Below, piece by piece: positions 9,439-17,517 of a stretch of 64,000 bases of DNA (the stretch's first letter is position 1; the number at the start of each line of letters is the position of its first letter). The DNA is from Siminovitchia acidinfaciens (GTDB lineage Bacteria; Bacillota; Bacilli; Bacillales; Bacillaceae_C). The stretch lies in contig NZ_QYTV02000002.1 of NCBI RefSeq assembly GCF_003605385.1, forward strand, positions 373,412 through 437,411, read 5' to 3'. Made by a program: the position numbers and the translations under genes. The notes under the pieces were generated by a model. It saw only the letters and a program-made list of their open reading frames with translations, had not been told where the DNA came from and did not search any database.

Positions 9439-9473
9439 CCCAGGTCTGCCCTTTTCGGCAGCTGAAACCTGGG
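9439..9473. repeat. stable hairpin between dUTPase and ysdB genes
   Basis: Two stacked perfect stems: CCCAGGT (9439-9445) with ACCTGGG (9467-9473), and inside them CTGCC with GGCAG. It lies just upstream of the dUTPase start on its strand and before the ysdB promoter on the other. There is no T-run, so it is not an obvious terminator; a 5' leader structure of the dUTPase mRNA is possible. Confidence 0.6.
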
Positions 9474-9525
9474 GCCGTTGTTAAATACATATTTTACTTT
9501 CCATTTAAAAAAATTATAACAAAGT

Positions 9526-9551
9526 TGAAACCTTTTATCGCCTCGTTCGTA
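9526..9551 (+). promoter_or_regulatory. sigma-W promoter of ysdB
   Basis: TGAAAC (9526-9531), exactly 16 bases, then CGTA (9548-9551): a perfect match to the Bacillus ECF sigma-W consensus. It sits 33 bases before the ysdB start. In B. subtilis ysdB is a known sigma-W (cell-envelope stress) regulon member, so sequence and orthology agree. Confidence 0.88.
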
Positions 9552-9583
9552 TTGTAAGTAGATTATCTAACGGAGGTCTCACC

Positions 9584-9976
9584 ATGATCTTATTATTTAG
9601 ATTCGTCATTTTGGCATTAATTATTTACCTCTTTTATATAGCCGTGAAATTTATCCTGGATCCGAAAAGAAAACTGGAAAACGCGCATGAACAAAAACGG
9701 TTCTTTTTTTACGATGTTCCCGATAATATTAGGAAAAACTTTTTGATCACCTACGAAGGGGTCATGTTTGAAGGTGAGAAATATCTGGGTACGACCGACC
9801 GCGCATTTGAAGTCGTTTCCATTTTTATTTTTCCACATAATAAAGACTTGCTCCAAGGGCTTAGCTACGAGGATTTCAAATTCATTGAGCAGGAGGTCAA
9901 GCTTCGATACCCTAATGCGGTCATTGACTGGAAGAGCCCTATTAAAGAACTGATTGAGAAAAATAGAAATAAATAA
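9584..9976 (+). CDS. ysdB: sigma-W-controlled membrane-anchored protein YsdB
   Basis: A 130-residue protein with one N-terminal membrane segment (LLFRFVILALIIYLFYIAV) and a cytoplasmic domain that is conserved in Bacillaceae (DPKRKLENAHEQKRFFFYDV, FLITYEGVMFEGEKYLGTTD). Length and position match B. subtilis YsdB. Molecular function is unknown; the perfect sigma-W promoter upstream places it in the response to cell-envelope stress. ATG start with GGAGG seven bases before it. Followed directly by a long block of family A repeat. Confidence 0.88.
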   Translation: MILLFRFVILALIIYLFYIAVKFILDPKRKLENAHEQKRFFFYDVPDNIRKNFLITYEGVMFEGEKYLGTTDRAFEVVSIFIFPHNKDLLQGLSYEDFKFIEQEVKLRYPNAVIDWKSPIKELIEKNRNK

Positions 9977-9979
9977 GAC

Positions 9980-10450
9980 AAAAGCGCAAGCGCCTGTTCA
10001 TCGACGTACAGACTGAGCCGAAAGGCGGAAACGCCTTGATCAGCCCCGACAAGCACAAGACGATTCCCGAGGAGGCAGTACTTCAGCCACCACAGGGAAT
10101 TGGCTTGTGACCTCGAGGGGCTAGGCGTTGCAGCTAGACAATAGTGACTCCCACGAGACAAAGGAAACACGGCGACTTGGCCACCTCAAAGCGCCACATC
10201 CTGTGGCTTCGGTGGCACTAGGACGTCGTGTCCGTCGGAGCCGATGTTGACTTATCGTAGGCAAGCTGCTTCTTCGAGAAACTTCCTGCGCTTTGCGACG
10301 AGCTGAACAAAGCTTCTTCGAATCAACTATGGCGCAGGAGCACCAGAGGCGCGAAGTCTGCTAGTCGATAGGCGCTGGCCGTCTCAAAGCGCCACATCCT
10401 GTGGCTTCGGCGGCACTAGGACTTCCTGTCCGTCGGAGCTAGACGTAGCA
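9980..10450. repeat. modular intergenic repeat, long copy (family A)
   Basis: The longest copy of a GC-rich mosaic repeat that recurs through the window. It begins AAAAGCGCAAGCGCC and ends GTCCGTCGGAGCTAGAC. A module containing GCGCCACATCCTGTGGC (with the small hairpin GCCACA-TCC-TGTGGC) and then GGCACTAGGAC..GTCCGTCGGAGC occurs twice inside, at about 10186-10240 and 10384-10440. Open frames crossing it are inconsistent between copies and look like chance. Other copies: 21612, 28814, 35439, 41219, 48619 and 55590. Confidence 0.85.
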
Positions 10451-10505
10451 TATACAGATTAAAAGGTTATCCACAAACATAGGATTTTATAGTACGCTAA
10501 AGAAT

Positions 10506-10531
10506 AAAAAAGCCCAGGCAAGCAGGCTTTT
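10506..10531 (-). terminator. terminator of the TVP38-like gene
   Basis: Stem AAAAGCC / GGCTTTT with a 10-base loop, followed by TTTTTTATTC on the minus strand, at the stop codon of the gene. Confidence 0.7.
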
Positions 10532-11105
10532 ACACGGAAGTATGCGAAAAGAAGTCATGCCATTTGATTGTGACGATTTTTTCACGGAGTAAGTAAAACA
10601 GGATAAACAGGGCTATTACAATAAGCGTTGCGATACCAGGAGAGAATTGTGTAATATACTCACCAAATATCGTATAGAAAAAAGCCAACGGAAGGTTCGT
10701 TGCGAACGCTCCCTTCATGAAGCCGCGAAAATCCGGCCTTCTTTCTAGCAGGCAAACGTTCAGCAATTGATAGTGAAAAAATGGGATCAGACGCAAGACA
10801 GCAATCTGCCCAACTGTCATTTTCACATAAGGTCCAAACCATCTATGCTTTATTCTCATCAATTTTTCATGGGTACGGGGGATCTTTCTAATACAGAAGT
10901 AAAAAAGAGCGGATAACAGCATCAGCCCTGTCATTGAATACACTGTCCCAAGAATGCTGCCGAACAGCATTCCGCCTGCCATGCACACCAGGACAACCGG
11001 TATGAACATAAATTGCCGGACGACATGAAACATAATAAACAGTACTGGGGCAAGCATCCCGCTGCCTTGCATGATCGAAAGCATGATTAATAACTGCTCA
11101 TCCAT
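10530..11105 (-). CDS. TVP38/TMEM64 (DedA-like, VTT domain) membrane protein
   Basis: A 191-residue integral membrane protein with about five hydrophobic segments. Signature of the VTT/SNARE-associated family: the glycine-rich re-entrant stretch CMAGGMLFGSILGTVYSMTG, then the arginine loop LRLIPFFHYQLLNVCLL, and the downstream GAFATNLPLAFFYTIFGEYI. Family members are proposed lipid scramblases or transporters; the substrate here is unknown. The frame is open from a GTG at 11114, but the ATG at 11105 is preferred because AGCAGGTG lies six bases before it. It stands alone between two repeat blocks. Confidence 0.82.
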   Translation of the reverse strand: MDEQLLIMLSIMQGSGMLAPVLFIMFHVVRQFMFIPVVLVCMAGGMLFGSILGTVYSMTGLMLLSALFYFCIRKIPRTHEKLMRIKHRWFGPYVKMTVGQIAVLRLIPFFHYQLLNVCLLERRPDFRGFMKGAFATNLPLAFFYTIFGEYITQFSPGIATLIVIALFILFYLLREKIVTIKWHDFFSHTSV

Positions 11106-11217
11106 GATGATCACCTGCTTTCTTCTTTATATATGTATTTTTCTCGTTTCTGGTTATGACAACAAAGAAAAGCGCAGCGCTGGAGGTTGAAATAAATAAT
11201 TTCACATGGGAGCCAAT

Positions 11218-11459
11218 GTTGATTTACATTCCAGGCGGACGCTTTCCGCGGGCGTGGCTTGAGCCTCCGACGCACAGGACGTGCTAGTGCCGATGACGCC
11301 ACAGGAGGTGGCGTCATCGGCCTCGGTCGCTTCGCGCCCTGTGGGGTCTCAAGGCCTACGCTTCTCCCGCAGGACCCAAAAAAAGCTTCTGCGAATGAGC
11401 ATCTCACGAAGGAAATGCGGAGCATTTTCGAGGAGTCGCCGCCTTCCACTGCAATCAAC
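11218..11459. mobile_element. 242-bp element with inverted ends and internal hairpin (type D)
   Basis: Most of the 486-base gap between the TVP38-like gene and rplT. Its ends are imperfect inverted repeats: GTTGATT..CCAGGCGG on the left, CGCCGCCTTCC..AATCAAC on the right. Near the left side is a perfect 13-bp hairpin, CCGATGACGCCAC (11290-11302) and its complement (11308-11320), around AGGAG. The parts CGCTTTCCGCGGGC and GAGCCTCC resemble a repeat common in Bacillaceae chromosomes. It has no coding capacity for a transposase, so a MITE-like element or a structured RNA are both possible. Frames across it look accidental. Confidence 0.65.
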
Positions 11460-11558
11460 GTATCAATTTCTATGTGCTGCCTCGGGCTAATGCACAAGAG
11501 TGCACATTATTTAGTTCAATTTATATAGACAAGGGAATATTAATTTCCCTCTACAATC

Positions 11559-11594
11559 AAAAAAGCCATTCCCACAATGGAATGGCTTTTTTTG
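11559..11594 (-). terminator. terminator of infC-rpmI-rplT
   Basis: Perfect stem AAAAAAGCCATTCC / GGAATGGCTTTTTT with a 6-base loop, seven bases past the rplT stop codon. Confidence 0.92.
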
Positions 11595-11600
11595 ATTGAC

Positions 11601-11954
11601 TTATAGAGCAGCTTTTGCTTTGTCTGCAAGTTCAGCAAATGCTTTTTCATCAGCAACAGCAAGATCTGCAAGCATTTTGCGGTTTACTTCGATGCCGGCA
11701 ACTTTCAAGCCGTACATCAAACGGCTGTAGGAAAGGCCGTTCATGCGTGCTGCCGCATTGATACGTGTGATCCAAAGTTTACGGAAATCACGTTTTTTGT
11801 TGCGACGGTCACGATACGCATACATATATGATTTCATTACCTGCTGGTTAGCAGTTTTAAATAATGTATGTTTGGAACCATAATAACCTTTTGCTAATTT
11901 TAAAACCTTTTTACGACGTCTACGGGTAACTGTTCCGCCTTTTACGCGTGGCAT
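11601..11954 (-). CDS. rplT: 50S ribosomal protein L20
   Basis: L20 binds 23S rRNA early and is needed for assembly of the large subunit. 117 residues, the usual length, very basic, beginning [20 protein letters not shown] with the conserved [12 protein letters not shown] and [18 protein letters not shown] segments. ATG start behind GGAGGG. Last gene of the operon. In Bacillus, L20 also represses its own operon by binding the infC leader, and a fitting leader is present here (12735-12985). Confidence 0.98.
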   Translation of the reverse strand: MPRVKGGTVTRRRRKKVLKLAKGYYGSKHTLFKTANQQVMKSYMYAYRDRRNKKRDFRKLWITRINAAARMNGLSYSRLMYGLKVAGIEVNRKMLADLAVADEKAFAELADKAKAAL

Positions 11955-11981
11955 ATTATTTCCCTCCTAAATACTTCCAAA

Positions 11982-12182
11982 TTATTTAATGTTATCAAGT
12001 AAATGACGAATTCTACGGAAGTCGCCTTTGGAGACGATTGCCGATTTGCGGAGTTTCCGCTTTTGTTTCGTGGATTTATTGGCGGCTAAGTGGCTTGTAT
12101 AAGCATGTGAACGTTTCAACTTGCCAGAGCCTGTCTTTTTAAAACGTTTTGCCGCGCCGCGGTGTGTTTTCATTTTTGGCAT
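11982..12182 (-). CDS. rpmI: 50S ribosomal protein L35
   Basis: A small basic large-subunit protein, 66 residues, with the diagnostic start [20 protein letters not shown] and the [21 protein letters not shown] segment. ATG start behind GGAGG. It sits 21 bases after infC and 27 before rplT, the invariant order of this operon. Confidence 0.98.
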   Translation of the reverse strand: MPKMKTHRGAAKRFKKTGSGKLKRSHAYTSHLAANKSTKQKRKLRKSAIVSKGDFRRIRHLLDNIK

Positions 12183-12203
12183 ATGAATTTCCTCCTCAAA
12201 ACA

Positions 12204-12719
12204 TTACTTTTCAGTGATTGGTGCCAATACAAGGAACATGCTTCTGCCATCCATCCGTGGTTTGGATTCGACAGTTGCCACGTCTTTACACTCTTCGGCA
12301 AAACGTGTGAGTACTTGCTGGCCGATTTCTTTATGAGTGATTGCACGCCCTCTGAAACGGATCGATGCTTTCACTTTATCTCCTTTTTCAAGGAATTTGC
12401 GTCCATTGCGGAGCTTTGTATTAAAATCATGCTCATCAATTGTTGGACTCAAACGAACTTCCTTCACGTTGATCACTTTTTGGTTTTTACGCGCTTCTTT
12501 CTCTCTCTTCTGCTGCTCAAAACGATACTTCCCGTAGTCCATGATTCTGGCCACCGGGGGTTTTGCGTTCGGCGCCACCAACACGAGGTCGAGATTTGCA
12601 CGAGTAGCAATATCGAGCGCTTCATTACGGGATTTGACTCCCGCCTGTTCACCATTTTGGTCAATGAGACGAAGTTCACGGGCACGAATGCCTTCATTCA
12701 CAAACATATCTTTGCTAAT
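12204..12719 (-). CDS. infC: translation initiation factor IF-3 (AUU start)
   Basis: IF-3 binds the 30S subunit, prevents premature joining of 50S and proofreads start codons. 171 residues: N-terminal domain ([19 protein letters not shown]), lysine-rich linker ([20 protein letters not shown]) and C-terminal domain ([20 protein letters not shown] through [11 protein letters not shown]). The start taken is ATT at 12719, seven bases after a perfect GGAGGTG; the first in-frame ATG (12707) has no ribosome site. An AUU start is known for infC in E. coli and Geobacillus, where it lets IF-3 limit its own synthesis. The upstream ATG frame to 12860 runs through the leader and is rejected. Confidence 0.95.
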   Translation of the reverse strand: MSKDMFVNEGIRARELRLIDQNGEQAGVKSRNEALDIATRANLDLVLVAPNAKPPVARIMDYGKYRFEQQKREKEARKNQKVINVKEVRLSPTIDEHDFNTKLRNGRKFLEKGDKVKASIRFRGRAITHKEIGQQVLTRFAEECKDVATVESKPRMDGRSMFLVLAPITEK

Positions 12720-12734
12720 AGTTAGCCACCTCCA

Positions 12735-12985
12735 AGGTATTTTCGAGAATACTGAGTTTGAGTAAAAATAGGGCTGGTAGTTTCTGTTCTGAATCTTTTC
12801 GCCTATCTTTATCAATTCGATGGATAAATAAAAAGTGCAGGCCGCAAAAAGGGCCCGCACTTAGATCACACAACATTGTGTGGATAATTGCAATACATTC
12901 ATTAACCTGTCAACAGCGTTGATGCGTCAATCAGGCGAGAAGCGGGCAGCTCCTTCTTACACAAACAAGTATTCGATTCACCTTA
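12735..12985 (-). ncRNA. L20-type autoregulatory leader of infC-rpmI-rplT
   Basis: A long untranslated leader precedes infC. On the minus strand it contains an intrinsic terminator, GTGCGGGCC / GGCCTGCAC then TTTTT (12862-12830), about 110 bases before the infC start, and just upstream of it the hairpin CACACAA-ca-TTGTGTG. This is the arrangement of the L20 leader in low-GC Firmicutes, where L20 mimics its 23S rRNA contact and promotes termination. The detailed fold was not computed. Confidence 0.75.
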
Positions 12986-12988
12986 TAA

Positions 12989-13018
12989 AGTCTATCATGG
13001 GGCACATACATTTGTCAA
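12989..13018 (-). promoter_or_regulatory. candidate promoter of infC operon
   Basis: Perfect -35 TTGACA (13018-13013), 18-base spacer and TAGACT (12994-12989); shifting one base gives a 17-base spacer. It would start the L20 leader. A second TTGACA lies farther in, near 12911, but lacks a good -10 box. Confidence 0.55.
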
Positions 13019-13163
13019 ATGACAGGCATGTGAAACCTAGTCATAACAACGTTTTTTATCATACCAAATTTTTTCCCTGCCCGCAATGCTTTTTGTTAAA
13101 ATGTTTATTTTTCAAGGAACTGGTAAAACTTTTTATATGACAAGATACAGGAGGTTACACATT

Positions 13164-13709
13164 ATGAAAAAATGGATCTACTTCTTTTCAATTCCTTTGC
13201 TTGCTTTGGGAATGACAGCTTGCTCAAATGACCCATCTGTTGATAACCATCCAAAGGAACAGGTCGTTCCACCGCCGAACGAAAATGCGACGACGAATGA
13301 TGATCTTATTAACAAAGAAGACAGTGGCAATAAATCTGATGATGGCAATGTCGCAGACATGAATGCAAAAAAGCTGATGGACAATTTTCCTTATAGGAAA
13401 TTCGATTTAGAAATCGTCTATGCCCCCGATATGGAATATGATTTTGAATACGAAGAAAAGAATGCAGAGCAGGGCCAATACCGTGCGGAACTAAACGACT
13501 CTGTACATGACAAGAAACTCAAAGGCGTTGAAGCGTTTCAAACGTTATATACGTTAATGCAAGATGTACGGATCGATGAGAACACAACCAAAGAAGATGC
13601 AATTCAACAAATATTTGATGCCTTCCAGCTTGATACCAACTATACAAAATTTGAATTGGATTACACAATGAAAAACGGAAAAGAAATAGAGTTTGAAGAT
13701 GTAAAATAG
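13164..13709 (+). CDS. YusW-like lipoprotein
   Basis: A secreted lipoprotein of 181 residues. Signal peptide MKKWIYFFSIPLLALGMTAC with a lipobox ending at the cysteine in MTACS, then an acidic, low-complexity linker (about 25-70) and a C-terminal YusW-type domain of roughly 100 residues (FPYRKFDLEIVYAPDMEYDF). The family is of unknown function. Start at 13164 is set by AGGAGG nine bases upstream and by the signal peptide; the longer frame from 13086 is not used. Divergent from infC and convergent with thrS, a position not occupied in B. subtilis, so it is probably a lineage-specific insertion. Confidence 0.82.
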   Translation: MKKWIYFFSIPLLALGMTACSNDPSVDNHPKEQVVPPPNENATTNDDLINKEDSGNKSDDGNVADMNAKKLMDNFPYRKFDLEIVYAPDMEYDFEYEEKNAEQGQYRAELNDSVHDKKLKGVEAFQTLYTLMQDVRIDENTTKEDAIQQIFDAFQLDTNYTKFELDYTMKNGKEIEFEDVK

Positions 13710-13724
13710 GCCTCAATTAAAACA

Positions 13725-13759
13725 GGTGCAGGAAAACGATCGTTTTCCTGCACCTTATT
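13725..13759. terminator. bidirectional terminator, 30-bp perfect palindrome
   Basis: GGTGCAGGAAAACGAT and the complementary half (13725-13754) form an uninterrupted 30-bp palindrome, with T-rich sequence on both sides, between the convergent lipoprotein and thrS genes. Confidence 0.85.
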
Positions 13760-13781
13760 TTGGTTTCAGACCCCTTAATCA

Positions 13782-15713
13782 TCAATTATGATTTTTTACT
13801 TCTTCTTGAACTCGCGCAATGAATTCCTTCAATGGAACTGTTTCAGTCTTTTTCTCACCGTATTTTCTTACGTTGACCGCCTCGGCTTCAACTTCATTAT
13901 CACCGACGACAAGCATGTAAGGGATTTTCTGCATTTGTGCTTCACGGATTTTATAGCCAATTTTCTCATCGCGTTTATCCATTTCCACACGGAAGCCCTG
14001 AGACTTCAACTCATCTGTGACATGCTTGGCATAGTCAAAATGCACGTCAGGAGATACAGGGATTACTTGTACCTGGACAGGTGCAAGCCACGTTGGGAAT
14101 GCCCCTTTATATTCCTCAATCAAAAATGCCACAAAGCGTTCCATTGTCGATACGACCCCACGGTGAATAACGACCGGACGATGCTGCTTTCCGTCTTCAC
14201 CGACATAAGTCAAATCGAATTTTTCCGGAAGCAGGAAATCAAGCTGGACAGTTGAAAGTGTCTCTTCTTTTCCAAGAGCCGTTTTTACCTGAACATCCAG
14301 TTTCGGACCGTAGAAGGCAGCCTCTCCCTCTGCTTCGTAATAATCCAGTTTCAGGTCATCCATTGCCTCTTTCAACATGGACTGCGCCTTTTCCCACATT
14401 TCATCATCATCAAAGTATTTCTCCGTATCTTCAGGATCGCGGTAGGAAAGACGGAATGAGTATTCGCTGATGTTGAAATCCTTATATACTGCGATAACCA
14501 GCTCAACAACCCGTTTAAATTCTTCCTTGATTTGATCTGGGCGGACAAATATATGAGCGTCATTCAATGTCATCCCACGAACACGCTGCAAGCCGGAAAG
14601 CGCACCTGACATTTCGTAGCGGTGCATGAGCCCTAGCTCGGCGATCCGGATCGGAAGCTCGCGATAGCTGTGAATATCATTTTTAAAGATCATCATATGG
14701 TGAGGGCAGTTCATCGGTCTCATGACAAGCTGTTCATTGTCCATGTCCATGACAGGGAACATATCCTCCTGGTAATGATCCCAGTGTCCGCTTGTTTTAT
14801 AAAGTTCCACGCTTCCCATTACTGGAGTGTAGACGTGGTCGTAGCCGAGCTCGATTTCTTTGTCCACAATATAGCGTTCGATTGTTCTGCGGATTGTGGC
14901 ACCTTTTGGAAGCCACATCGGAAGCCCCTGGCCCACCTTTTGCGCGCTTGTGAATAAACCAAGCTCTTTACCAAGCTTGCGGTGGTCCCGCTCTTTCGCT
15001 TCCTCAAGCATTTTAAGATGATCTTCAAGATCGCCCTTTTTAAAGAATGCTGTACCGTAGACTCGCTGAAGCATTTTATTGTTGCTGTCTCCACGCCAGT
15101 AGGCACCTGCAATGCTCAATAGTTTGAAAAACTTGATTTTCCCCGTGGATGGCACATGGACACCGCGGCATAGGTCAAAAAATTCTCCCTGCTCATAAAT
15201 AGTCACTTTTTCATCCGCTGGAATGGCGTCAATCAATTCCTGCTTATATTCATCATGGGCAAAAAGCTCCTTCGCTTCATCCCGGGTAACTTCTTTACGT
15301 ACGATTTCCAAATTTTCGCCGATGATTTTATTCATCTCTTTTTCAATCGCCGGCAAATCATCAGGTGTCAATGAATGTTCCATGTCCATATCATAATAAA
15401 ACCCGTTTTCAATGACCGGACCGACGCCAAGCTTCACACCGGGATATAGGCGTGATACTGCCTGTGCCATCAAATGGGCTGTGCTGTGGCGAAGCACTTC
15501 AAGGGCTTCGTCACTCCCCGGCGTAATGATTTCTATAGAACCGTCTTCGCTGATTGGCGTTCTAAGATCAATCATTGTACCGTTCAATTTTCCGGCTACC
15601 GCACTTTTTCTTAAGCCAGGGCTGATGGAAGCCGCAATCTCTTCCGTTGTAGTTCCGGCAGGAAACTCCTTGACGGATCCATCTGGAAAAGTGATTTTTA
15701 ATTGGTCAGACAT
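13782..15713 (-). CDS. thrS: threonine-tRNA ligase
   Basis: Charges tRNA-Thr and edits mischarged Ser-tRNA. 643 residues: TGS domain at 1-63, the editing/SAD domain with HSTAH at 76-80 and the Cys-containing DLCRGVHVP, a class II core ([20 protein letters not shown]) with zinc ligands, and an anticodon-binding domain from about residue 540 ([20 protein letters not shown]). The start at 15713 follows AAGGAG by eight bases and gives the B. subtilis length; the open frame to 15806 runs into the leader. A T-box leader with a Thr specifier precedes it. Confidence 0.98.
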   Translation of the reverse strand: MSDQLKITFPDGSVKEFPAGTTTEEIAASISPGLRKSAVAGKLNGTMIDLRTPISEDGSIEIITPGSDEALEVLRHSTAHLMAQAVSRLYPGVKLGVGPVIENGFYYDMDMEHSLTPDDLPAIEKEMNKIIGENLEIVRKEVTRDEAKELFAHDEYKQELIDAIPADEKVTIYEQGEFFDLCRGVHVPSTGKIKFFKLLSIAGAYWRGDSNNKMLQRVYGTAFFKKGDLEDHLKMLEEAKERDHRKLGKELGLFTSAQKVGQGLPMWLPKGATIRRTIERYIVDKEIELGYDHVYTPVMGSVELYKTSGHWDHYQEDMFPVMDMDNEQLVMRPMNCPHHMMIFKNDIHSYRELPIRIAELGLMHRYEMSGALSGLQRVRGMTLNDAHIFVRPDQIKEEFKRVVELVIAVYKDFNISEYSFRLSYRDPEDTEKYFDDDEMWEKAQSMLKEAMDDLKLDYYEAEGEAAFYGPKLDVQVKTALGKEETLSTVQLDFLLPEKFDLTYVGEDGKQHRPVVIHRGVVSTMERFVAFLIEEYKGAFPTWLAPVQVQVIPVSPDVHFDYAKHVTDELKSQGFRVEMDKRDEKIGYKIREAQMQKIPYMLVVGDNEVEAEAVNVRKYGEKKTETVPLKEFIARVQEEVKNHN

Positions 15714-15739
15714 AAAATCTACTCCTTCTCTTTCATTGA

Positions 15740-16008
15740 AAAATAAAAAAACCCGCCCCCTGGAAAGGGACGAGTCTTGTGCACGTGGTTCCACCCTAAT
15801 TTTCATAAAACGGATTTGGCCGCCTTATGACTTAGAATTTAAATAACGGATTTAATCCGCCGTCCAATACTGAAATTTCATGGCCGGAGTTCGAAGGTGG
15901 TAAGTATTCATCTCGTGTTAGGAAGCTTTCAGCCTTTTCTTCCCTCTCTGTAAACCGTAAAAGAATACTCTTGTCCTTGTCATTACTTTTAAGTTAATTA
16001 GATTATGT
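15740..16008 (-). ncRNA. T-box riboswitch leader of thrS (Thr)
   Basis: On the minus strand, the T-box core AGGGTGGAACCACG (15797-15784) sits right before a terminator GACTCGTCCC / GGGGGCGGGT plus T-run (15775-15740). The likely specifier is ACC (Thr), at 15901-15899, followed by A. The AAAGCTTCC element of Stem I is also present. Uncharged tRNA-Thr should promote read-through into thrS. Confidence 0.92.
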
Positions 16009-16012
16009 ACGT

Positions 16013-16041
16013 ATTATAGAGTGTTATTAGTGGAAAATCAA
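16013..16041 (-). promoter_or_regulatory. sigma-A promoter of thrS
   Basis: TTGATT (16041-16036), 17-base spacer, perfect TATAAT (16018-16013), immediately before the T-box leader. Confidence 0.85.
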
Positions 16042-16060
16042 GAGGATTCAATTTTTTGGT

Positions 16061-16861
16061 CTAATGGATTGGAGGTAGAATGGTCATTCTCTCTTCAAAA
16101 ATGTTTCTTAAAGTCCTGACAAGCGGTTTTTCATCATACATGGTATAGATAAATATTCTTTCAGGAGCCATGGATAGAAGCGGTGCAATAACAGCAGAAT
16201 CGATATACACAGGATGAATCGCCAATAAGCGGCGGTCAACCATTTTCATTACATCACTTTTTTCCATCTCTCCGAAATCTTCGTCGTAAAATGTAATTTC
16301 CTCATCAATTGAAAGATGTACCGTTTTTCTTCCGGTGCTCCGGTTCTTCAAATATTCACGCAGCATATTGATAAACATTTGATATTCCTGTTCCATCTTA
16401 TATTCATCAATGGCCACATGCAAAAAACTGATTAATTCTTGTTGATATTCCTTTAGTCTGAAAGTTAACAGAGATTCGAAAAGAATAGAATCTGATGAAT
16501 CAAAAAAAGAACCTACTGCATTCCTTACCATCTCAAACTCATTGATTTTACCAGTTAGCGCTATTAATTCTTCCCGCTTTCCACTGCACATTTCAGATAC
16601 AATTTCAATGATCTGTTCGCGTTCTTCTTTATTCTCGTAAAAAAATTGTTCGGTAAGTATTTTATGAAGAAATTCCCCTCTTTTTACTTGGATAATGAAA
16701 TGTGCAAACATATCAATATATCGATTTATATCCTTGGCTTTATCAGGTATGGAAAAAATAAAGGCATCTTTACTTTTGAATAATATATGATCAATGCCAC
16801 GCTTGCGAAAAAAAGCCTGCAGCTGAATTGCTTCTTCTTCATTTAAAAACATAAGATCCAT
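16061..16861 (-). CDS. ytxC: putative sporulation protein YtxC
   Basis: A 266-residue protein of the YtxC family, found in endospore formers; its biochemical role is unknown. No signal peptide or clear membrane segment; the sequence is rich in Glu, Phe and Ile and largely helical in the middle. Recognised by context, length and the segment YSVHPVYID-like LLAIHPVYIDSAVIAPLLS near the C-terminus. In B. subtilis ytxC lies between thrS and dnaI, as here. Start at 16861 (MDLMFLNEEEAIQ) is chosen because GGGGGG lies six bases upstream; the ATG at 16891 lacks a site. Confidence 0.82.
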   Translation of the reverse strand: MDLMFLNEEEAIQLQAFFRKRGIDHILFKSKDAFIFSIPDKAKDINRYIDMFAHFIIQVKRGEFLHKILTEQFFYENKEEREQIIEIVSEMCSGKREELIALTGKINEFEMVRNAVGSFFDSSDSILFESLLTFRLKEYQQELISFLHVAIDEYKMEQEYQMFINMLREYLKNRSTGRKTVHLSIDEEITFYDEDFGEMEKSDVMKMVDRRLLAIHPVYIDSAVIAPLLSMAPERIFIYTMYDEKPLVRTLRNIFEERMTILPPIH

Positions 16862-17068
16862 GCCAGGCCCCCCTTTGGCATACACTTTCATCTTGATTTA
16901 TGTATATGGGGGGCACGTCCAAGCTATACCTTGCACGTAAAAAAAGCTTGTTCACATACATAGTTCCCAAGTCTGTCCGTTAAAGAATAAAAATTGTACC
17001 TCGAGCTATTACATTTGCGTCTAACAATTACAGTACATATCAATAACTGTGGTTTCAATTAGCCTTCT

Positions 17069-17284
17069 TTAAAAATCATTTAACACCTTTTTTAGTGTTT
17101 CAAACTCTTCTTTCGATAAGGTAACGCCTTTCCCCATCTTCTCACGATTGGGATCCCAGTCACGAATATCATACTTCGGTTCGCGACCATTCCAACTGAT
17201 TAGGTTTAGTTCCTTTTTCCATCCCTTTGGTGATTCTGAAAGTACAGCGATATGTTCTGTTATTTCGAACTTAATGTCTGCCAT
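17069..17284 (-). CDS. YdbC/PC4-family small nucleic acid-binding protein
   Basis: A 71-residue protein of the YdbC family, a bacterial relative of the eukaryotic single-strand DNA-binding coactivator PC4. It shows the compact pattern EITEHIAVLSESPKGWKKEL, a central WNGREPKYDIRDW and the C-terminal helix LSKEEFETLKKVLNDF. Family members bind single-stranded DNA as dimers; the function in Bacillus is not known. Start at 17284 follows GAGGTG by six bases. It lies alone between ytxC and dnaI, an addition relative to B. subtilis. Confidence 0.8.
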   Translation of the reverse strand: MADIKFEITEHIAVLSESPKGWKKELNLISWNGREPKYDIRDWDPNREKMGKGVTLSKEEFETLKKVLNDF

Positions 17285-17444
17285 GATATCCACCTCGTTC
17301 ATTCATCAATGTTCATTATTAGTTCCCCGCTATAAGTATCCCTATTACAATAAAATAAAAGCTGCAAACCAGTCCCAAGGACTTCAAGTAAAATTAGGGA
17401 TGTGTTAAAAGCACTTATTCCATAATATATTCATCTTTCCATAT

Positions 17445-17490
17445 AAAAAAAAGAGGAATACAAGTTTCCAATTCACTTGTACTCCTCTTA
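17445..17490 (-). terminator. terminator of nrdR-dnaB-dnaI
   Basis: Stem AAGAGGA-a-TACAAGT / ACTTGTA-c-TCCTCTT with a 9-base loop, followed by eight Ts on the minus strand, about 30 bases beyond the dnaI stop. Confidence 0.88.
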
Positions 17491-17517
17491 TATTTAAGAC
17501 ACCGGCTCTCACGAGTA

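Noticed and set aside
9865-10170. 101-codon minus-strand frame over the ysdB end and the repeat
   Set aside because: Half of it is antisense to ysdB and half is repeat sequence; the frame is not kept in the other repeat copies.
11111-11528. Open frames of 128 and 89 codons on opposite strands across 11111-11528
   Set aside because: They lie inside the 242-bp GC-rich element, use atypical amino acid composition (Arg/Pro/Ala-rich) and have no good ribosome sites; GC-rich repeats generate long chance frames.
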